13,611 bases of DNA from Alkanindiges sp. (GCA_030152125.1 JASLIR010000072.1:1-13611), one strand, 5' to 3'; shown: positions 1 through 7,127, numbered from the stretch's first letter. Numbers and translations: made by a program. The notes: generated by a model from the sequence alone, not told the origin.

Positions 1-261
1 ACCCAGTGCCGCGCCAAACAGGCCTTTGCCCGGTGCACCGCTCAGGGTTTCCTGAAAAAAAGTTTCAATATTAGGTTCCAGTACTTCTGTATTATGGCCA
101 TTAATGGCCTTTTCACCCATCAGGTACTGGCTGGAGTTGCTTTGCGGGTCTAAATCAATGACCAGTGTACGGTAGCCACGTGCAGCACTAATTGCCGCCA
201 GATTTACAGTAATACTGGACTTACCAACACCACCCTTTTGATTAAACACCACGCGACGCAT
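1..261 (-). CDS. ParA-family ATPase, N-terminal part (runs off window)
   Basis: This is the first 87 codons of a ParA/MinD-superfamily P-loop ATPase. The protein opens [16 protein letters not shown], which contains the deviant Walker A motif KGGVGKS near residues 9-15 with its signature lysine. It continues with a typical segment ending in [11 protein letters not shown] (Walker A' type DxDPQ, about residues 37-47). Such proteins dimerise on ATP and position DNA or protein cargo. The ATG at 259-261 follows GGAGG with 8 nt spacing, so the start is well supported. It lies 26 bp downstream of the SirB-like gene and is probably cotranscribed with it. No ParB gene or parS site is visible, so an orphan ParA that partitions something other than the chromosome is possible. 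The 3' end is outside the window. Confidence 0.9.
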   Translation of the reverse strand, partial: MRRVVFNQKGGVGKSSITVNLAAISAARGYRTLVIDLDPQSNSSQYLMGEKAINGHNTEVLEPNIETFFQETLSGAPGKGLFGAALG

Positions 262-287
262 ACTGCGATCCTCCATAAAATACAATC

Positions 288-803
288 TTAAGATAAGCTG
301 GAAACATGACCGCCTGTTGAAGGCTGGCGGGTTTCAGGCACATTCACCGTAGAGACCTGCGCTGTTGCCGTGCTTGCTGCTGCTTTGTCCGGGCTACCGG
401 GTTTCAACACAATCAGCCCAAGCAGGCTTATAAATGCTACTGCTGCAATTAATACCCCTGCCTTGCGTTGCAGCAACACACGGGGCTTTTTGCTAAAAGC
501 CTTAGCGGAAGCGGACAGCACCACAAAAAAGAGGATAATTTTGGCGTAAAACCACGGCTGTACCACAAACTGATTCTGCACCAGCAACACCACACCCGCC
601 ACAATCAGCACGCTATACGATAAGTGCTGCAAGGCCACCAGGGCAACCCGGCCTTTTTGCGCAGGAAGCTGAGCAGGCTGATCCTCTGCTTCGGCCTGCT
701 GCGGTTTAACAAGCAAAATTTGTACCCCCCGGATGGCAAACACCAGAATGGCCAGGCTGGCAAAACTCATATGAATGATTTTAATCAGCAAATGCGAATC
801 CAC
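288..803 (-). CDS. SirB-family inner-membrane protein
   Basis: About 171 residues. The N-terminal half matches the SirB (PF04247) pattern: an opening like [13 protein letters not shown], a first membrane helix, then VFAIRGVQ, followed by helices around [14 protein letters not shown] and a [13 protein letters not shown] segment. A fourth helix lies near [17 protein letters not shown], giving four predicted membrane segments. A polar Ala/Thr/Ser-rich tail follows. The family was named from an invasion regulator in Salmonella, but its biochemical role is unclear, so I assign no function beyond membrane protein. The start chosen is GTG at 801-803, because GAGG (809-812) sits 5 nt upstream. An in-frame GTG at 807-809 overlaps that ribosome site and is less likely. 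It lies between bolA (76 bp) and the ParA-like gene (26 bp). Confidence 0.78.
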   Translation of the reverse strand: MDSHLLIKIIHMSFASLAILVFAIRGVQILLVKPQQAEAEDQPAQLPAQKGRVALVALQHLSYSVLIVAGVVLLVQNQFVVQPWFYAKIILFFVVLSASAKAFSKKPRVLLQRKAGVLIAAVAFISLLGLIVLKPGSPDKAAASTATAQVSTVNVPETRQPSTGGHVSSLS

Positions 804-879
804 TATCACCTCGGGTATTTATCAATCATCTATAAGGTAGGTATGCAGGCTGTCTGCTTGGCTACACCACATTAAGGAA

Positions 880-1182
880 TTAACGGTTATGCGCACACTG
901 CGGACTGTCTGGCACCTCACCGGTCCATTCATCCGGGCTGTAGGCATGAATAGCCAGTGCATGAATTTTACCGGGAGACAGCAACTCGGTAGCCAGTGCA
1001 TACACTTTCTGGTGGCGCTGCACCGCACGCAAACCGGCAAACTGCTCACTCACCACCGTCACCTTAAAATGTGACTCCTTGCCGGGAAAGTAACCACCAT
1101 GTCCGTGTGATTCATTTTCTACCTGCAAGACTAAAGGAGATAAAGCCTGTAGGTTCTGTTCCAGTTGTGCCTGTAGTGTCAT
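880..1182 (-). CDS. bolA: BolA-family protein
   Basis: 100 residues, the usual BolA length. It has the family core: NESHGHGG near 24-30, then SHFKVTVVSEQFAG (38-50), the RHQKVYALATEL helix (56-67) and the IHALAIHAYSPDEW strand (73-86), which contains the invariant histidine (H79) that shares an Fe-S cluster with monothiol glutaredoxin in this family. BolA proteins act in the cytoplasm in iron-sulfur cluster trafficking and stress-linked morphology control. The start is ATG 1180-1182, preceded by GGAAC at a suitable distance. A longer reading frame from GTG at 1230 would add 16 residues unlike any BolA and is not preferred. It lies 106 bp downstream of murJ and 76 bp upstream of the SirB-like gene, on the same strand. 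Confidence 0.92.
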   Translation of the reverse strand: MTLQAQLEQNLQALSPLVLQVENESHGHGGYFPGKESHFKVTVVSEQFAGLRAVQRHQKVYALATELLSPGKIHALAIHAYSPDEWTGEVPDSPQCAHNR

Positions 1183-1288
1183 ACCCGTTCCAGCATTGTC
1201 AATCAATCGCTTAGGCAGCAGCTTTAGCACTGCCTGTACCTTAAGCCAGCGATGTTAACATAATTCCGCACAAGATTTAGCCTTGCAC

Positions 1289-2827
1289 TTAATCATGGCG
1301 TAAATGACGTGGCCTAAAGCCCACCAGCAACAAGGCAGCCCCATACACCAGTGCACCCAGCCCGCACAAACCAAGTAGCTCAAAAATACGAATCCACTGG
1401 GCTGTTGCACCATTATAAAACTGTAGCGCAATCAGCAGGCTCAGCACCATGGCGGTATTGGCAAACGCATATTGCAAGGCGGTTTTTTTCCAGTGACCCT
1501 GAAAACGGTAAATATTCTGGCGGTGCAAATACCAGTACAGCAAACCAGCATTCACAAAGGCCGACCCGGTAGAGGAAATTGCCAGCGCCACATGCGCAGC
1601 ATCCCAACCCATCAGCTTAAAGCTACTAATCAGCACCACGTTCATCAGCATATTGGCAAATACCGCAATCAGGCCAACCTTTACCGGGGTTTTGGTATCC
1701 TGCCGCGCATAAAAGCCGGGGGCAAAAATCTTGATCAGCATAAAGGCCAGTACCCCGCCAGACATACCCTGCAAGGCCCAGGCGGTCATTTCGGTATCTT
1801 TCAGGCCAAACTCGCCATGCTGGAACAAGGCCTGAATCATCGGCTCAGACAACAGGAACATGGCCAGGCTGGCAGGTACACCCACCAGCACAATTACCTT
1901 GGCGGCCCAGTCCAGCATGCTGCGGAACTTTTCATGATTCTGTTCGGCATGCCGTGCAGACAGCGAGGGCAGAATGACCGAGGCAATCGCAATACCAATC
2001 AACCCTAAAGGTAACTCAGTCATGCGCTCTGCGGTATACAACCACGATACCGAGCCATCCTGCATAAAGGAGGCCCACACGGTATTTAGCAGCAAATTGA
2101 TCTGGGTAACCGACACCCCAAACAGCGCTGGCAGCATCAGTTTTAAAATACGGATAACGCCTTCGTGCTTAAAATCCAGCCTTGGCGGCACCATCAGCTT
2201 TTTGCGCCACAGCTCGGGAATCTGTAATGCCAGTTGCAGCACCCCGGCCACCAGCACTGCCCAGCCCAATGCCATAATACCCAGGTCATCCGAACTACCC
2301 AGCCACAGCGCAGCGGCAATCTGGGTAATATTCAGTAAAACCGGGGCAAACGCAGTACTGGCAAACGAACCATAACTGTTCAGGATACTGCTGGCAAAGG
2401 CAGTAAGCGACATAAACAGCAAATAGGGAAACGTCAGCCGGAACAGCTCCACGGCCTGATTAAACTTTTCCGGTGAGTCGTGAAAGCCCGGCGCGTAGAT
2501 GTACATGATGGCCGGTGCAGCAGCAACGACCAGCGCCGTTAAAGGCAGTAAAATGGTAAGCAGCGCACCAGATACACTACTAATCAGTATCTGCACCTCT
2601 GCCACAGTACGCTGGCTTTTATATTCGCTTAAAACCGGAATAAAGGCTTGCGAAAAAGCCCCTTCGGCAAACAGGCGGCGGAAAAAATTGGGAATACGAA
2701 AGGCCACCACAAAGGTATCAAACAGACCACCCGCACCAAACACATTCAGCAACACCATGTCACGAACCAGACCAAGGATTCGCGACAGCATGGTCATCGC
2801 ACTAAAAATAAAGGTGGAGCGCCACAT
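1289..2827 (-). CDS. murJ: Lipid II flippase MurJ
   Basis: 512 residues, the normal length for MurJ/MviN, an inner-membrane MOP-superfamily transporter that flips lipid II to the periplasm for peptidoglycan synthesis. The N-terminus has the diagnostic sequence around MLSRILGLVRD, FGAGGLFDTFVVAF and FFRRLFAEGAFSQAF. R22, D37 and R50/R51 line up with Escherichia coli R24, D39 and R52/R53, charged residues of the central cavity. About 14 hydrophobic segments follow. ATG 2825-2827 is preceded by GAGGTGA, a good ribosome site. It appears to head a leftward run murJ-bolA-sirB-parA. It is intact and almost certainly essential. Confidence 0.97.
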   Translation of the reverse strand: MWRSTFIFSAMTMLSRILGLVRDMVLLNVFGAGGLFDTFVVAFRIPNFFRRLFAEGAFSQAFIPVLSEYKSQRTVAEVQILISSVSGALLTILLPLTALVVAAAPAIMYIYAPGFHDSPEKFNQAVELFRLTFPYLLFMSLTAFASSILNSYGSFASTAFAPVLLNITQIAAALWLGSSDDLGIMALGWAVLVAGVLQLALQIPELWRKKLMVPPRLDFKHEGVIRILKLMLPALFGVSVTQINLLLNTVWASFMQDGSVSWLYTAERMTELPLGLIGIAIASVILPSLSARHAEQNHEKFRSMLDWAAKVIVLVGVPASLAMFLLSEPMIQALFQHGEFGLKDTEMTAWALQGMSGGVLAFMLIKIFAPGFYARQDTKTPVKVGLIAVFANMLMNVVLISSFKLMGWDAAHVALAISSTGSAFVNAGLLYWYLHRQNIYRFQGHWKKTALQYAFANTAMVLSLLIALQFYNGATAQWIRIFELLGLCGLGALVYGAALLLVGFRPRHLRHD

Positions 2828-2923
2828 GAATCACCTCTGTCCCGCAAGAAGGTTTTTATAAAATGGCGCTATTGTAGAGTAATTTACTGAACTTGCATGT
2901 AACATCTTGGCACAAGACAACGC

Positions 2924-2946
2924 ACCGGGTATCCATGAGGCCCGGT
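2924..2946 (-). terminator. Weak hairpin downstream of the dienelactone hydrolase gene
   Basis: ACCGGG (2924-2929) pairs with CCCGGT (2941-2946) around an 11-nt loop, 21 bp past the stop codon of the minus-strand hydrolase gene. On that strand the downstream sequence is only moderately T-rich, so it is at best a weak terminator. It could also simply be a 3' stabilising stem. Confidence 0.25.
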
Positions 2947-2967
2947 ACATCCTGCGCAGGTTCAGGC

Positions 2968-3705
2968 TTAAGCCAAAGTATGCGCAAACAGTTGCAGCAT
3001 GGCCTGATTGGACTGCTCATCTGCCTGCTGGTTGTAGCCTAAATCCACACCATTGGCCTTGGCGCGCTCATCTGCCACCGGGTTTGTAAAACCATGTTTG
3101 GCATTGGGATAAATATTGACCGTGTAGCTAACATCCGCCGCTTCCATTTCCTGCTTAAAGCCTGCCACCGCATCCAGCGTCACCATGCTGTCCTGTTCGC
3201 CATGGTTTACCTGCACTTCAGCAGTCACCTTACCTGCCTGCGCGGCTGCCTTGGGGCTCAGGATGCCATGAAAGCTCACCGCCGCCTTTAGGCCCAGGCC
3301 TTCACGTGCCATATCCAGTGCCACTTTGCCACCAAAACAGAAACCGATTACAGCCAGCCTGCGGCTATCCACCTCCGGCTGTGCAGCCAGTGCATCCAGC
3401 CCGGCTTTGGCCCGGGCAATCAATACATTCTGGTCCTGCAGTACTTCAGTCATCCAGGCGCTGGCCTGGCTTACCTGATCCGTCACCCTGGCGTCACCAT
3501 ACATATCAATGGCCAGCGCAGCATAGCCATCTTTGGCCAGTTGCTCGGCACGGTTTTTCGGATGCGGTGTCACCCCCCACCATTCCGGGCATACCACTAC
3601 CCCGGCTACCGGCTGCCCGCCATTGCCAGGATAGGCAAAATAACCAATCAGTGTCGTACCATCAGGCGCACTGTAGCGCACTTCACGCGTTGTAATCGCA
3701 GACAT
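2968..3705 (-). CDS. Dienelactone hydrolase-family alpha/beta hydrolase
   Basis: 245 residues. The alpha/beta-hydrolase family catalytic set is present: nucleophile Cys123 in GFCFGG, Asp172 in HGEQDSM and His204 in NAKHGF, plus Glu41 in PEWWG, which matches the glutamate that controls the thiol in classical carboxymethylenebutenolidase. The classical enzyme opens the dienelactone ring in chlorocatechol breakdown. Here there are no aromatic-degradation genes nearby, so the real substrate is unknown and a general esterase or lactonase role is equally likely. The start is ATG 3703-3705, with GAAGGGGA upstream and an N-terminus (MSAITTREVRYSAPDG) that fits the family. The reading frame stays open for 30 more codons upstream, but those codons have no homology character. 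It is probably a single-gene unit, cytoplasmic. Confidence 0.92.
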   Translation of the reverse strand: MSAITTREVRYSAPDGTTLIGYFAYPGNGGQPVAGVVVCPEWWGVTPHPKNRAEQLAKDGYAALAIDMYGDARVTDQVSQASAWMTEVLQDQNVLIARAKAGLDALAAQPEVDSRRLAVIGFCFGGKVALDMAREGLGLKAAVSFHGILSPKAAAQAGKVTAEVQVNHGEQDSMVTLDAVAGFKQEMEAADVSYTVNIYPNAKHGFTNPVADERAKANGVDLGYNQQADEQSNQAMLQLFAHTLA

Positions 3706-3861
3706 GTTTATCCCCTTCACTACCAAAGCATTATCTTGAATAGTCAGCAATTTATATTGTTTTAAGGGCGAATAAAATGATAGCTTACACAACATAACAG
3801 GAAGCCGGAAAAAGATATTATCGGGAAAGAAGCGCTACTCCCAACCTCCTCTCCCCAAATG

Positions 3862-3889
3862 AAAAGGCAGCATCATGATGCTGCCTTTT
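3862..3889. terminator. Perfect 28-bp palindromic hairpin, probable intrinsic terminator
   Basis: The sequence is its own reverse complement over 28 bases. Each arm reads AAAAGGCAGCATCA, so an RNA from either strand forms a GC-rich stem flanked by an A run and a U run. Reading leftward, it lies 33 bp past the stop of the DUF1328 gene and ends in TTTTCATTT, so it most likely terminates that gene before the hydrolase promoter region. Its symmetry would let it work in both directions. Confidence 0.75.
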
Positions 3890-3922
3890 GCGCGCTAAAA
3901 AACGGGGATAGAAAACTCAAGG

Positions 3923-4084
3923 TCAGGAAATTTTACCTCGGGTAATAAAGGCAACCACGGCCAGAATCACCGCAACCACCAGGAAAATGACGGCAAAATC
4001 TTTTGACAGACCAGCCACACCACCAAAACCAAGCACACTGGCGATCAGTGCAATCACAGCAAATATAATTGCCCAGCGAAACAT
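3923..4084 (-). CDS. DUF1328 (YtjA-type) small membrane protein
   Basis: 53 residues, too short for usual ORF cut-offs. It begins [20 protein letters not shown] and continues [20 protein letters not shown], ending in FITRGKIS. The opening MFRWA, the LGFGG(I/V)AG turn and two hydrophobic helices are the DUF1328/YtjA pattern. These are tiny inner-membrane proteins of unknown function, often linked to stress conditions in proteobacteria. ATG 4082-4084 is preceded by GGAG at 8 nt spacing, and the stop is TGA at 3923-3925. It stands alone between the DedA gene and the hydrolase gene, followed by the 3862-3889 hairpin. Confidence 0.88.
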   Translation of the reverse strand: MFRWAIIFAVIALIASVLGFGGVAGLSKDFAVIFLVVAVILAVVAFITRGKIS

Positions 4085-4249
4085 TACGCTTCTCCATATT
4101 TCTGCTATTTGTAATTTAAATATAGACAGTTATGGACAAAGGGCTGTAGGCAAGTTGTTGGTTTTTGCAGCAATATGTTGAGTGCTGTATCCCAACGGCG
4201 TTTACATCATCAGCAAGACATTGCAGTTTTACATTGAAAAATCAAACTA

Positions 4250-4879
4250 TTAGGCTTTATGCAGCAAGCGGTGGCGCACAAAACCAATTAACGCTGGTAA
4301 AATACTGATAAAGATAATGGCAAAAATCACATACGTAAAATTGTCTTTTACTACCGGCAGGTTACCAAAGTAATAGCCCAGTAACACAAATGACACCACC
4401 CAGGCAGCCGCCCCCACCACGTTAAAAGCTAAAAAGCGACGGTATTGCATTTGCCCTACCCCGGCAATAAAGGGGGCAAAGGTACGGATGATGGGAATAA
4501 AGCGTGCAAAAATAATGGTTTTGCCGCCATGCTTTTCAAAAAAAGACTGGGTGGCCAGTAAGTGTTCCCGGTTAATAAAGCGCGATTTAATTTCAAACAC
4601 CCGTGGGCCAATATACTTACCAATATGGTAGTTCACGGTATCGCCCAGTACTGCAGCAATAAACAGCAGCAGACACAATAGCGCCGGGTCCATGGCTCCG
4701 GTAGCAGCAATGGCACCAGCGGCAAACAGCAGACTGTCGCCAGGCAGTAAAGGCATCACCACCAGTCCGGTTTCCACAAATACAATCAAAAACAGGATGG
4801 CATACACCCATACGCCGTAATTGCTCACAAACTCAATAAGATGTTGATCTACATGTAAAATAAAATCAATCAGTTCCAT
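4250..4879 (-). CDS. DedA-family membrane protein (VTT/SNARE-assoc domain)
   Basis: 209 residues, typical DedA length. Key family residues are visible: E36 in FVETGL, D48 in PLLPGDSLLFAAG, and R126 and R132 in FARFIPIIRTFAPFIAG. These correspond to the acidic and basic residues shown to be required in the E. coli YqjA/YghB proteins. DedA proteins are inner-membrane transporters or scramblases thought to recycle lipid carriers or depend on the proton gradient; some members take part in undecaprenyl phosphate translocation. Several hydrophobic segments flank the re-entrant loops. The start at ATG 4877-4879 lacks a strong ribosome site but gives the normal N-terminus (MELIDFILHVDQHL). It is transcribed away from the porin gene, sharing a 255-bp divergent spacer. 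Confidence 0.93.
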   Translation of the reverse strand: MELIDFILHVDQHLIEFVSNYGVWVYAILFLIVFVETGLVVMPLLPGDSLLFAAGAIAATGAMDPALLCLLLFIAAVLGDTVNYHIGKYIGPRVFEIKSRFINREHLLATQSFFEKHGGKTIIFARFIPIIRTFAPFIAGVGQMQYRRFLAFNVVGAAAWVVSFVLLGYYFGNLPVVKDNFTYVIFAIIFISILPALIGFVRHRLLHKA

Positions 4880-5134
4880 GCGGCACTAGTCGGTCAAATA
4901 ATTGAACTGATGCTAGCAGTACAGTCTTAAAAAGTCATTAAAAGCACACTAAATCCACTATTTACCAGCTGCGTTAACAGATACTGCGTATTTTCATACA
5001 CTTAAATAACAGTTAACCATTAATAAACACTTGTACAAAAAATAAATCAATATAAATCAATTAAATATGGTTGGCACACTGCCTGCAAAACCAGCTTACT
5101 GATTTTTTTATTTTCTTTCCTGGAGAACATGTTT
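4880..5134. other. Divergent A+T-rich intergenic region, DedA / porin
   Basis: No gene is seen here. The spacer holds the start regions of two divergent genes. Its right half (about 4970-5070) is strongly A+T rich with repeated AAATCAAT-like words, just upstream of the sigma-54 element at 5072-5087. Such bent DNA is often found where an activator must loop to a sigma-54 promoter, possibly with IHF, but I could not find a good match to the IHF consensus or a convincing NtrC dyad. Confidence 0.5.
5072..5087 (+). promoter_or_regulatory. Sigma-54 (RpoN) promoter of the porin gene
   Basis: TGGCAC (5072-5077), five bases, then CTGCA (5083-5087). This matches the sigma-54 consensus TGGCAC-N5-TTGCA at every position but one (C for T), with the required 12-bp GG-to-GC distance and a T before the TGGCAC block. 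The start of transcription would fall near 5097-5098, leaving a leader of about 35 nt that contains the ribosome site GGAGA at 5122-5126. A search by eye for other TGGCAC-type elements in the window found none with a matching -12 part. Confidence 0.82.
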
Positions 5135-5893
5135 ATGGCAATTCAATTTGTCCCGCAGCCACAGCATTTAAGCAGCTTTTTACTGGCTTCCGGTTTATTA
5201 CTGGCTAGTAGCCTGGCACAGGCCGCCGTTACCGGTAATGTAAGTGTACTGAGTGACTACTACGCACGCGGGCTGGATCAAACCGGCGGTGTTACCGTAC
5301 AGGGTGGTATCGATTACTCACACGCTTCGGGTTTTTATGTGGGTTCGGTGGTATCCAATGTTAAATGGTTTGATAAAAACAAGGACGGCCAGCTGGATAC
5401 CTCTTATGAATGGGATTTCTACGCCGGTTATGCCAACAAAATCGGTGCACTGGGTTATGACATTGGCGTGCTGAATATTGGCTACCCGGATACCCAGAAA
5501 TACAACACGCTGGAATTTTATGCTGGCCTGAACACCGCCTTTGAGCAGATTAGCTACCCAACCAGCCTGAGCGCCAAGGTGTACTACAGTCCGGACCGAA
5601 ATGCCTACCTGCCTGACCCTAAAAAACAGGACAAAGCGGGCTGGTACAGCACTGCACAGGCGGACATCAAGCTGACCCCAACCGTCACCTTAACGCCGCA
5701 AGTGGGTTATGCCTTTGGCCCGGCACTGGAAAAAGACAAGGTGGGCGGACTGGAAGACTTTATTAACTATTCCCTGACCCTAAATAAAGTACTGGAACAG
5801 GGCTTTTCGGTTAGCTTTAGTGTGGTGGATACCGACATTGACGGGCAAAAACCAAAAGCGATTGTGGGTGTGAAGAAAGCCTTTGATTTTTAA
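5135..5893 (+). CDS. TorF-family putative porin (TIGR02001 type)
   Basis: 252 residues. A signal peptide with hydrophobic core SSFLLASGLLLASSLAQA is followed by a likely cleavage site AQA-AVTG (after residue 30). The mature protein opens with the TIGR02001 pattern: VSVLSDYYARGLDQTGG, VQGGIDYSHASGFYVGS, then alternating beta strands, ending in a terminal phenylalanine (KKAFDF) as outer-membrane barrels do. It is therefore probably an outer-membrane channel of unknown substrate. Two in-frame ATGs exist (5129, 5135). GGAGA at 5122-5126 is 8 nt from the second and only 2 nt from the first, so I use 5135. The signal's n-region has no Lys or Arg with either start, which is unusual. In pseudomonads relatives of this gene sit beside glnK-amtB (from memory). 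Here it is alone but keeps a sigma-54 promoter, suggesting nitrogen control. Confidence 0.87.
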   Translation: MAIQFVPQPQHLSSFLLASGLLLASSLAQAAVTGNVSVLSDYYARGLDQTGGVTVQGGIDYSHASGFYVGSVVSNVKWFDKNKDGQLDTSYEWDFYAGYANKIGALGYDIGVLNIGYPDTQKYNTLEFYAGLNTAFEQISYPTSLSAKVYYSPDRNAYLPDPKKQDKAGWYSTAQADIKLTPTVTLTPQVGYAFGPALEKDKVGGLEDFINYSLTLNKVLEQGFSVSFSVVDTDIDGQKPKAIVGVKKAFDF

Positions 5894-5919
5894 TAAGCTG
5901 TAAAAACAATGTCAAACTC

Positions 5920-5957
5920 AAAGCGCTGCTTCCCATAAAACACGAAAGCAGCGCTTT
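5920..5957 (+). terminator. Hairpin terminator after the porin gene
   Basis: AAAGCGCTGCTT (5920-5931) pairs perfectly with AAGCAGCGCTTT (5946-5957), a 12-bp stem with a 14-nt loop, 27 nt past the porin stop codon. The T run after it is short and interrupted (TTTAGCTTCT), so termination strength is uncertain, but position and stem quality support a terminator. Confidence 0.7.
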
Positions 5958-6004
5958 AGCTTCTCATCACGCTAATTGCAAGCTAACAGCACCATAAAGT
6001 CATT

Positions 6005-6010
6005 TATACT
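6005..6010 (+). promoter_or_regulatory. Possible -10 box for the immunity-like gene
   Basis: TATACT differs from TATAAT at one position and lies 30 bp before the start codon, in an A+T-rich stretch just after the porin terminator. No good -35 hexamer was found at 16-18 bp, so this is a tentative call. Confidence 0.3.
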
Positions 6011-6040
6011 TAAATAATAAAGCGCTTATGGAATATAAAA

Positions 6041-6289
6041 ATGACGGAAGCAACAGAACTTTTAATTCTAACAGTCATCAACCACTTTGCAGACAGACTA
6101 CCTTCAGCGGACCTTGTAAATGCTCGTGATTTAATTTCTCATAGGGAATGGGCCGTTGGCTTTGAACTGCTATGTAGCCAACTGGTTGAACACGACATTC
6201 AATTTGATAAGGATGATATCCAACTTCTAGCCCACATCGCTGCAACATTAAATATCAACCTTGATAATCTTATATCCCCGATAATCTAA
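6041..6289 (+). CDS. MafI-like immunity protein (orphan)
   Basis: 82 residues, acidic, no signal peptide or membrane helix. The pattern is that of the MafI family of small immunity proteins: FADRLPSADLVNARDLI (16-32), REWAVGFELLCSQLVEHDIQF (35-55, the 'GE-GVA-E-LC-QL-E-DI' type core), then a C-terminal helical segment LLAHIAATLNI. MafI proteins neutralise MafB-type polymorphic toxins in Neisseria, and homologues occur beside many contact-dependent and Rhs-type toxins. No toxin gene is next to it in this window, so its partner is unknown. The assignment is by remembered family pattern, not a search. The gene is visibly richer in A+T than its neighbours, suggesting acquisition. Its stop overlaps the stop of livF by 4 bp in convergent orientation. 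The ribosome site is weak (GGAA). Confidence 0.65.
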   Translation: MTEATELLILTVINHFADRLPSADLVNARDLISHREWAVGFELLCSQLVEHDIQFDKDDIQLLAHIAATLNINLDNLISPII

Positions 6290-7059
6290 ACCGCCTCCTG
6301 CCCCAGATAAGACTCCGCCAGCGCATTGGAACTGGCCAGCTCCGCCGCAGTACCCTGCCACACACTGCTGCCATTATCCAGCACCACGGCGGATTTAGCA
6401 TAATGTAGCGCGAGGTTGGCACTTTGTTCGGCCAGTAAAATGGTAATGCCTTCTGTATTTAAGCCAGCCAGCAGCTCAAAAATTTCCTGTACGATTTGCG
6501 GTGCCAGGCCCATGGATGGCTCATCCAGCAACAGCAATTTAGGCTGTGCCAGCAAGGCACGGCCAATCGCCAGCATTTGCTGTTCACCACCCGAGGTTAA
6601 ACCCGCATAGTGGTTGCGGCGTACTTTCAGGCGCGGGAAAGCAGTATAGATTCTTTCCAGTTGCTGCTTAATCTGGCTGCGTGACAGTGAGGTGCTTAAG
6701 GTACCAGTCAGCAGGTTTTCTTCCACGGTTAAGTGGGCAAAGCAGCGGCGGCCTTCCAGTACCTGCACCAGGCCCTGGCGTACCAGTTGATGCGGCTGCG
6801 CCTGATTAATGGCTTGTCCCTGATAATAAATTTCGCCTTTGGCTACTTCACCACGGGCAGCACCCAGCAGGCGTGAAATGGCTTTCAGGGTACTGGACTT
6901 ACCGGCACCATTGGCCCCCAGCAGCGCTTTAAAATCACCCCGCTGCACCTCAAAACTCAGGTCATGCACGGCATGAATCACGCCCTGATAGACAATATCC
7001 ACCTGCTGCAGGCTTAATAAAGGTGCCGTTGTATTAGATGACAAATCGGATAAAGACAT
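6286..7059 (-). CDS. livF: Branched-chain amino acid ABC transporter ATP-binding protein LivF
   Basis: 257 residues. The complete nucleotide-binding set is present: Walker A GANGAGKS (48-55), Q-loop Q99, signature SGGEQ (156-160), Walker B LLLLDE (175-180), and the LivF-type switch region ILLAEQ with Gln212 where other ABC ATPases have His. The Q-loop context LVQVLEGRRCFAHLTVEENL is typical of LivF. It would pair with LivG as a heterodimer driving uptake through LivH/LivM. ATG 7057-7059 follows GGAGGG with 6 nt spacing. It is last in the locus and lies beyond the intrinsic terminator at 7075-7105, so its transcription depends on read-through. Confidence 0.93.
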   Translation of the reverse strand: MSLSDLSSNTTAPLLSLQQVDIVYQGVIHAVHDLSFEVQRGDFKALLGANGAGKSSTLKAISRLLGAARGEVAKGEIYYQGQAINQAQPHQLVRQGLVQVLEGRRCFAHLTVEENLLTGTLSTSLSRSQIKQQLERIYTAFPRLKVRRNHYAGLTSGGEQQMLAIGRALLAQPKLLLLDEPSMGLAPQIVQEIFELLAGLNTEGITILLAEQSANLALHYAKSAVVLDNGSSVWQGTAAELASSNALAESYLGQEAV

Positions 7060-7074
7060 AGTATTCCCTCCAGC

Positions 7075-7105
7075 AAAAAACGCCGGTATCTCTCACAATA
7101 CCGGC
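7075..7105 (-). terminator. Intrinsic terminator between the binding-protein gene and livF
   Basis: On the minus strand GCCGGTAT (7105-7098) pairs with ATACCGGC (7089-7082) across an 8-nt loop. One G then six T residues follow (7080-7075). This is a classical Rho-independent terminator 22 bp after the binding-protein stop codon and 15 bp before the livF start. The livF ribosome site lies immediately after the U tract. It would let the binding protein be made in excess, with livF expressed by read-through. Confidence 0.85.
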
Positions 7106-7127
7106 ATAGCATTAGATTACGGCAGGA

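Noticed and set aside
1183..1230. Longer BolA start at GTG 1230
   Set aside because: It adds 16 residues not found in BolA proteins; ATG 1182 gives the normal length.
1472..2008. 178-codon plus-strand frame opposite murJ
   Set aside because: Antisense shadow of murJ, rich in His/Gln/Gly with no domain pattern.
2871..2876. TACAAT -10-like box upstream of murJ
   Set aside because: No -35 hexamer with more than two or three matching bases at a workable spacing.
2909..2923. TGGCAC element resembling a second sigma-54 site
   Set aside because: The -12 half lacks the TGC triplet at the required distance and no plus-strand gene follows it.
3706..3795. In-frame 30-codon extension of the dienelactone hydrolase
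   Set aside because: The extension has no ribosome site or family similarity, while ATG 3705 has GAAGGGGA upstream and the expected N-terminus.
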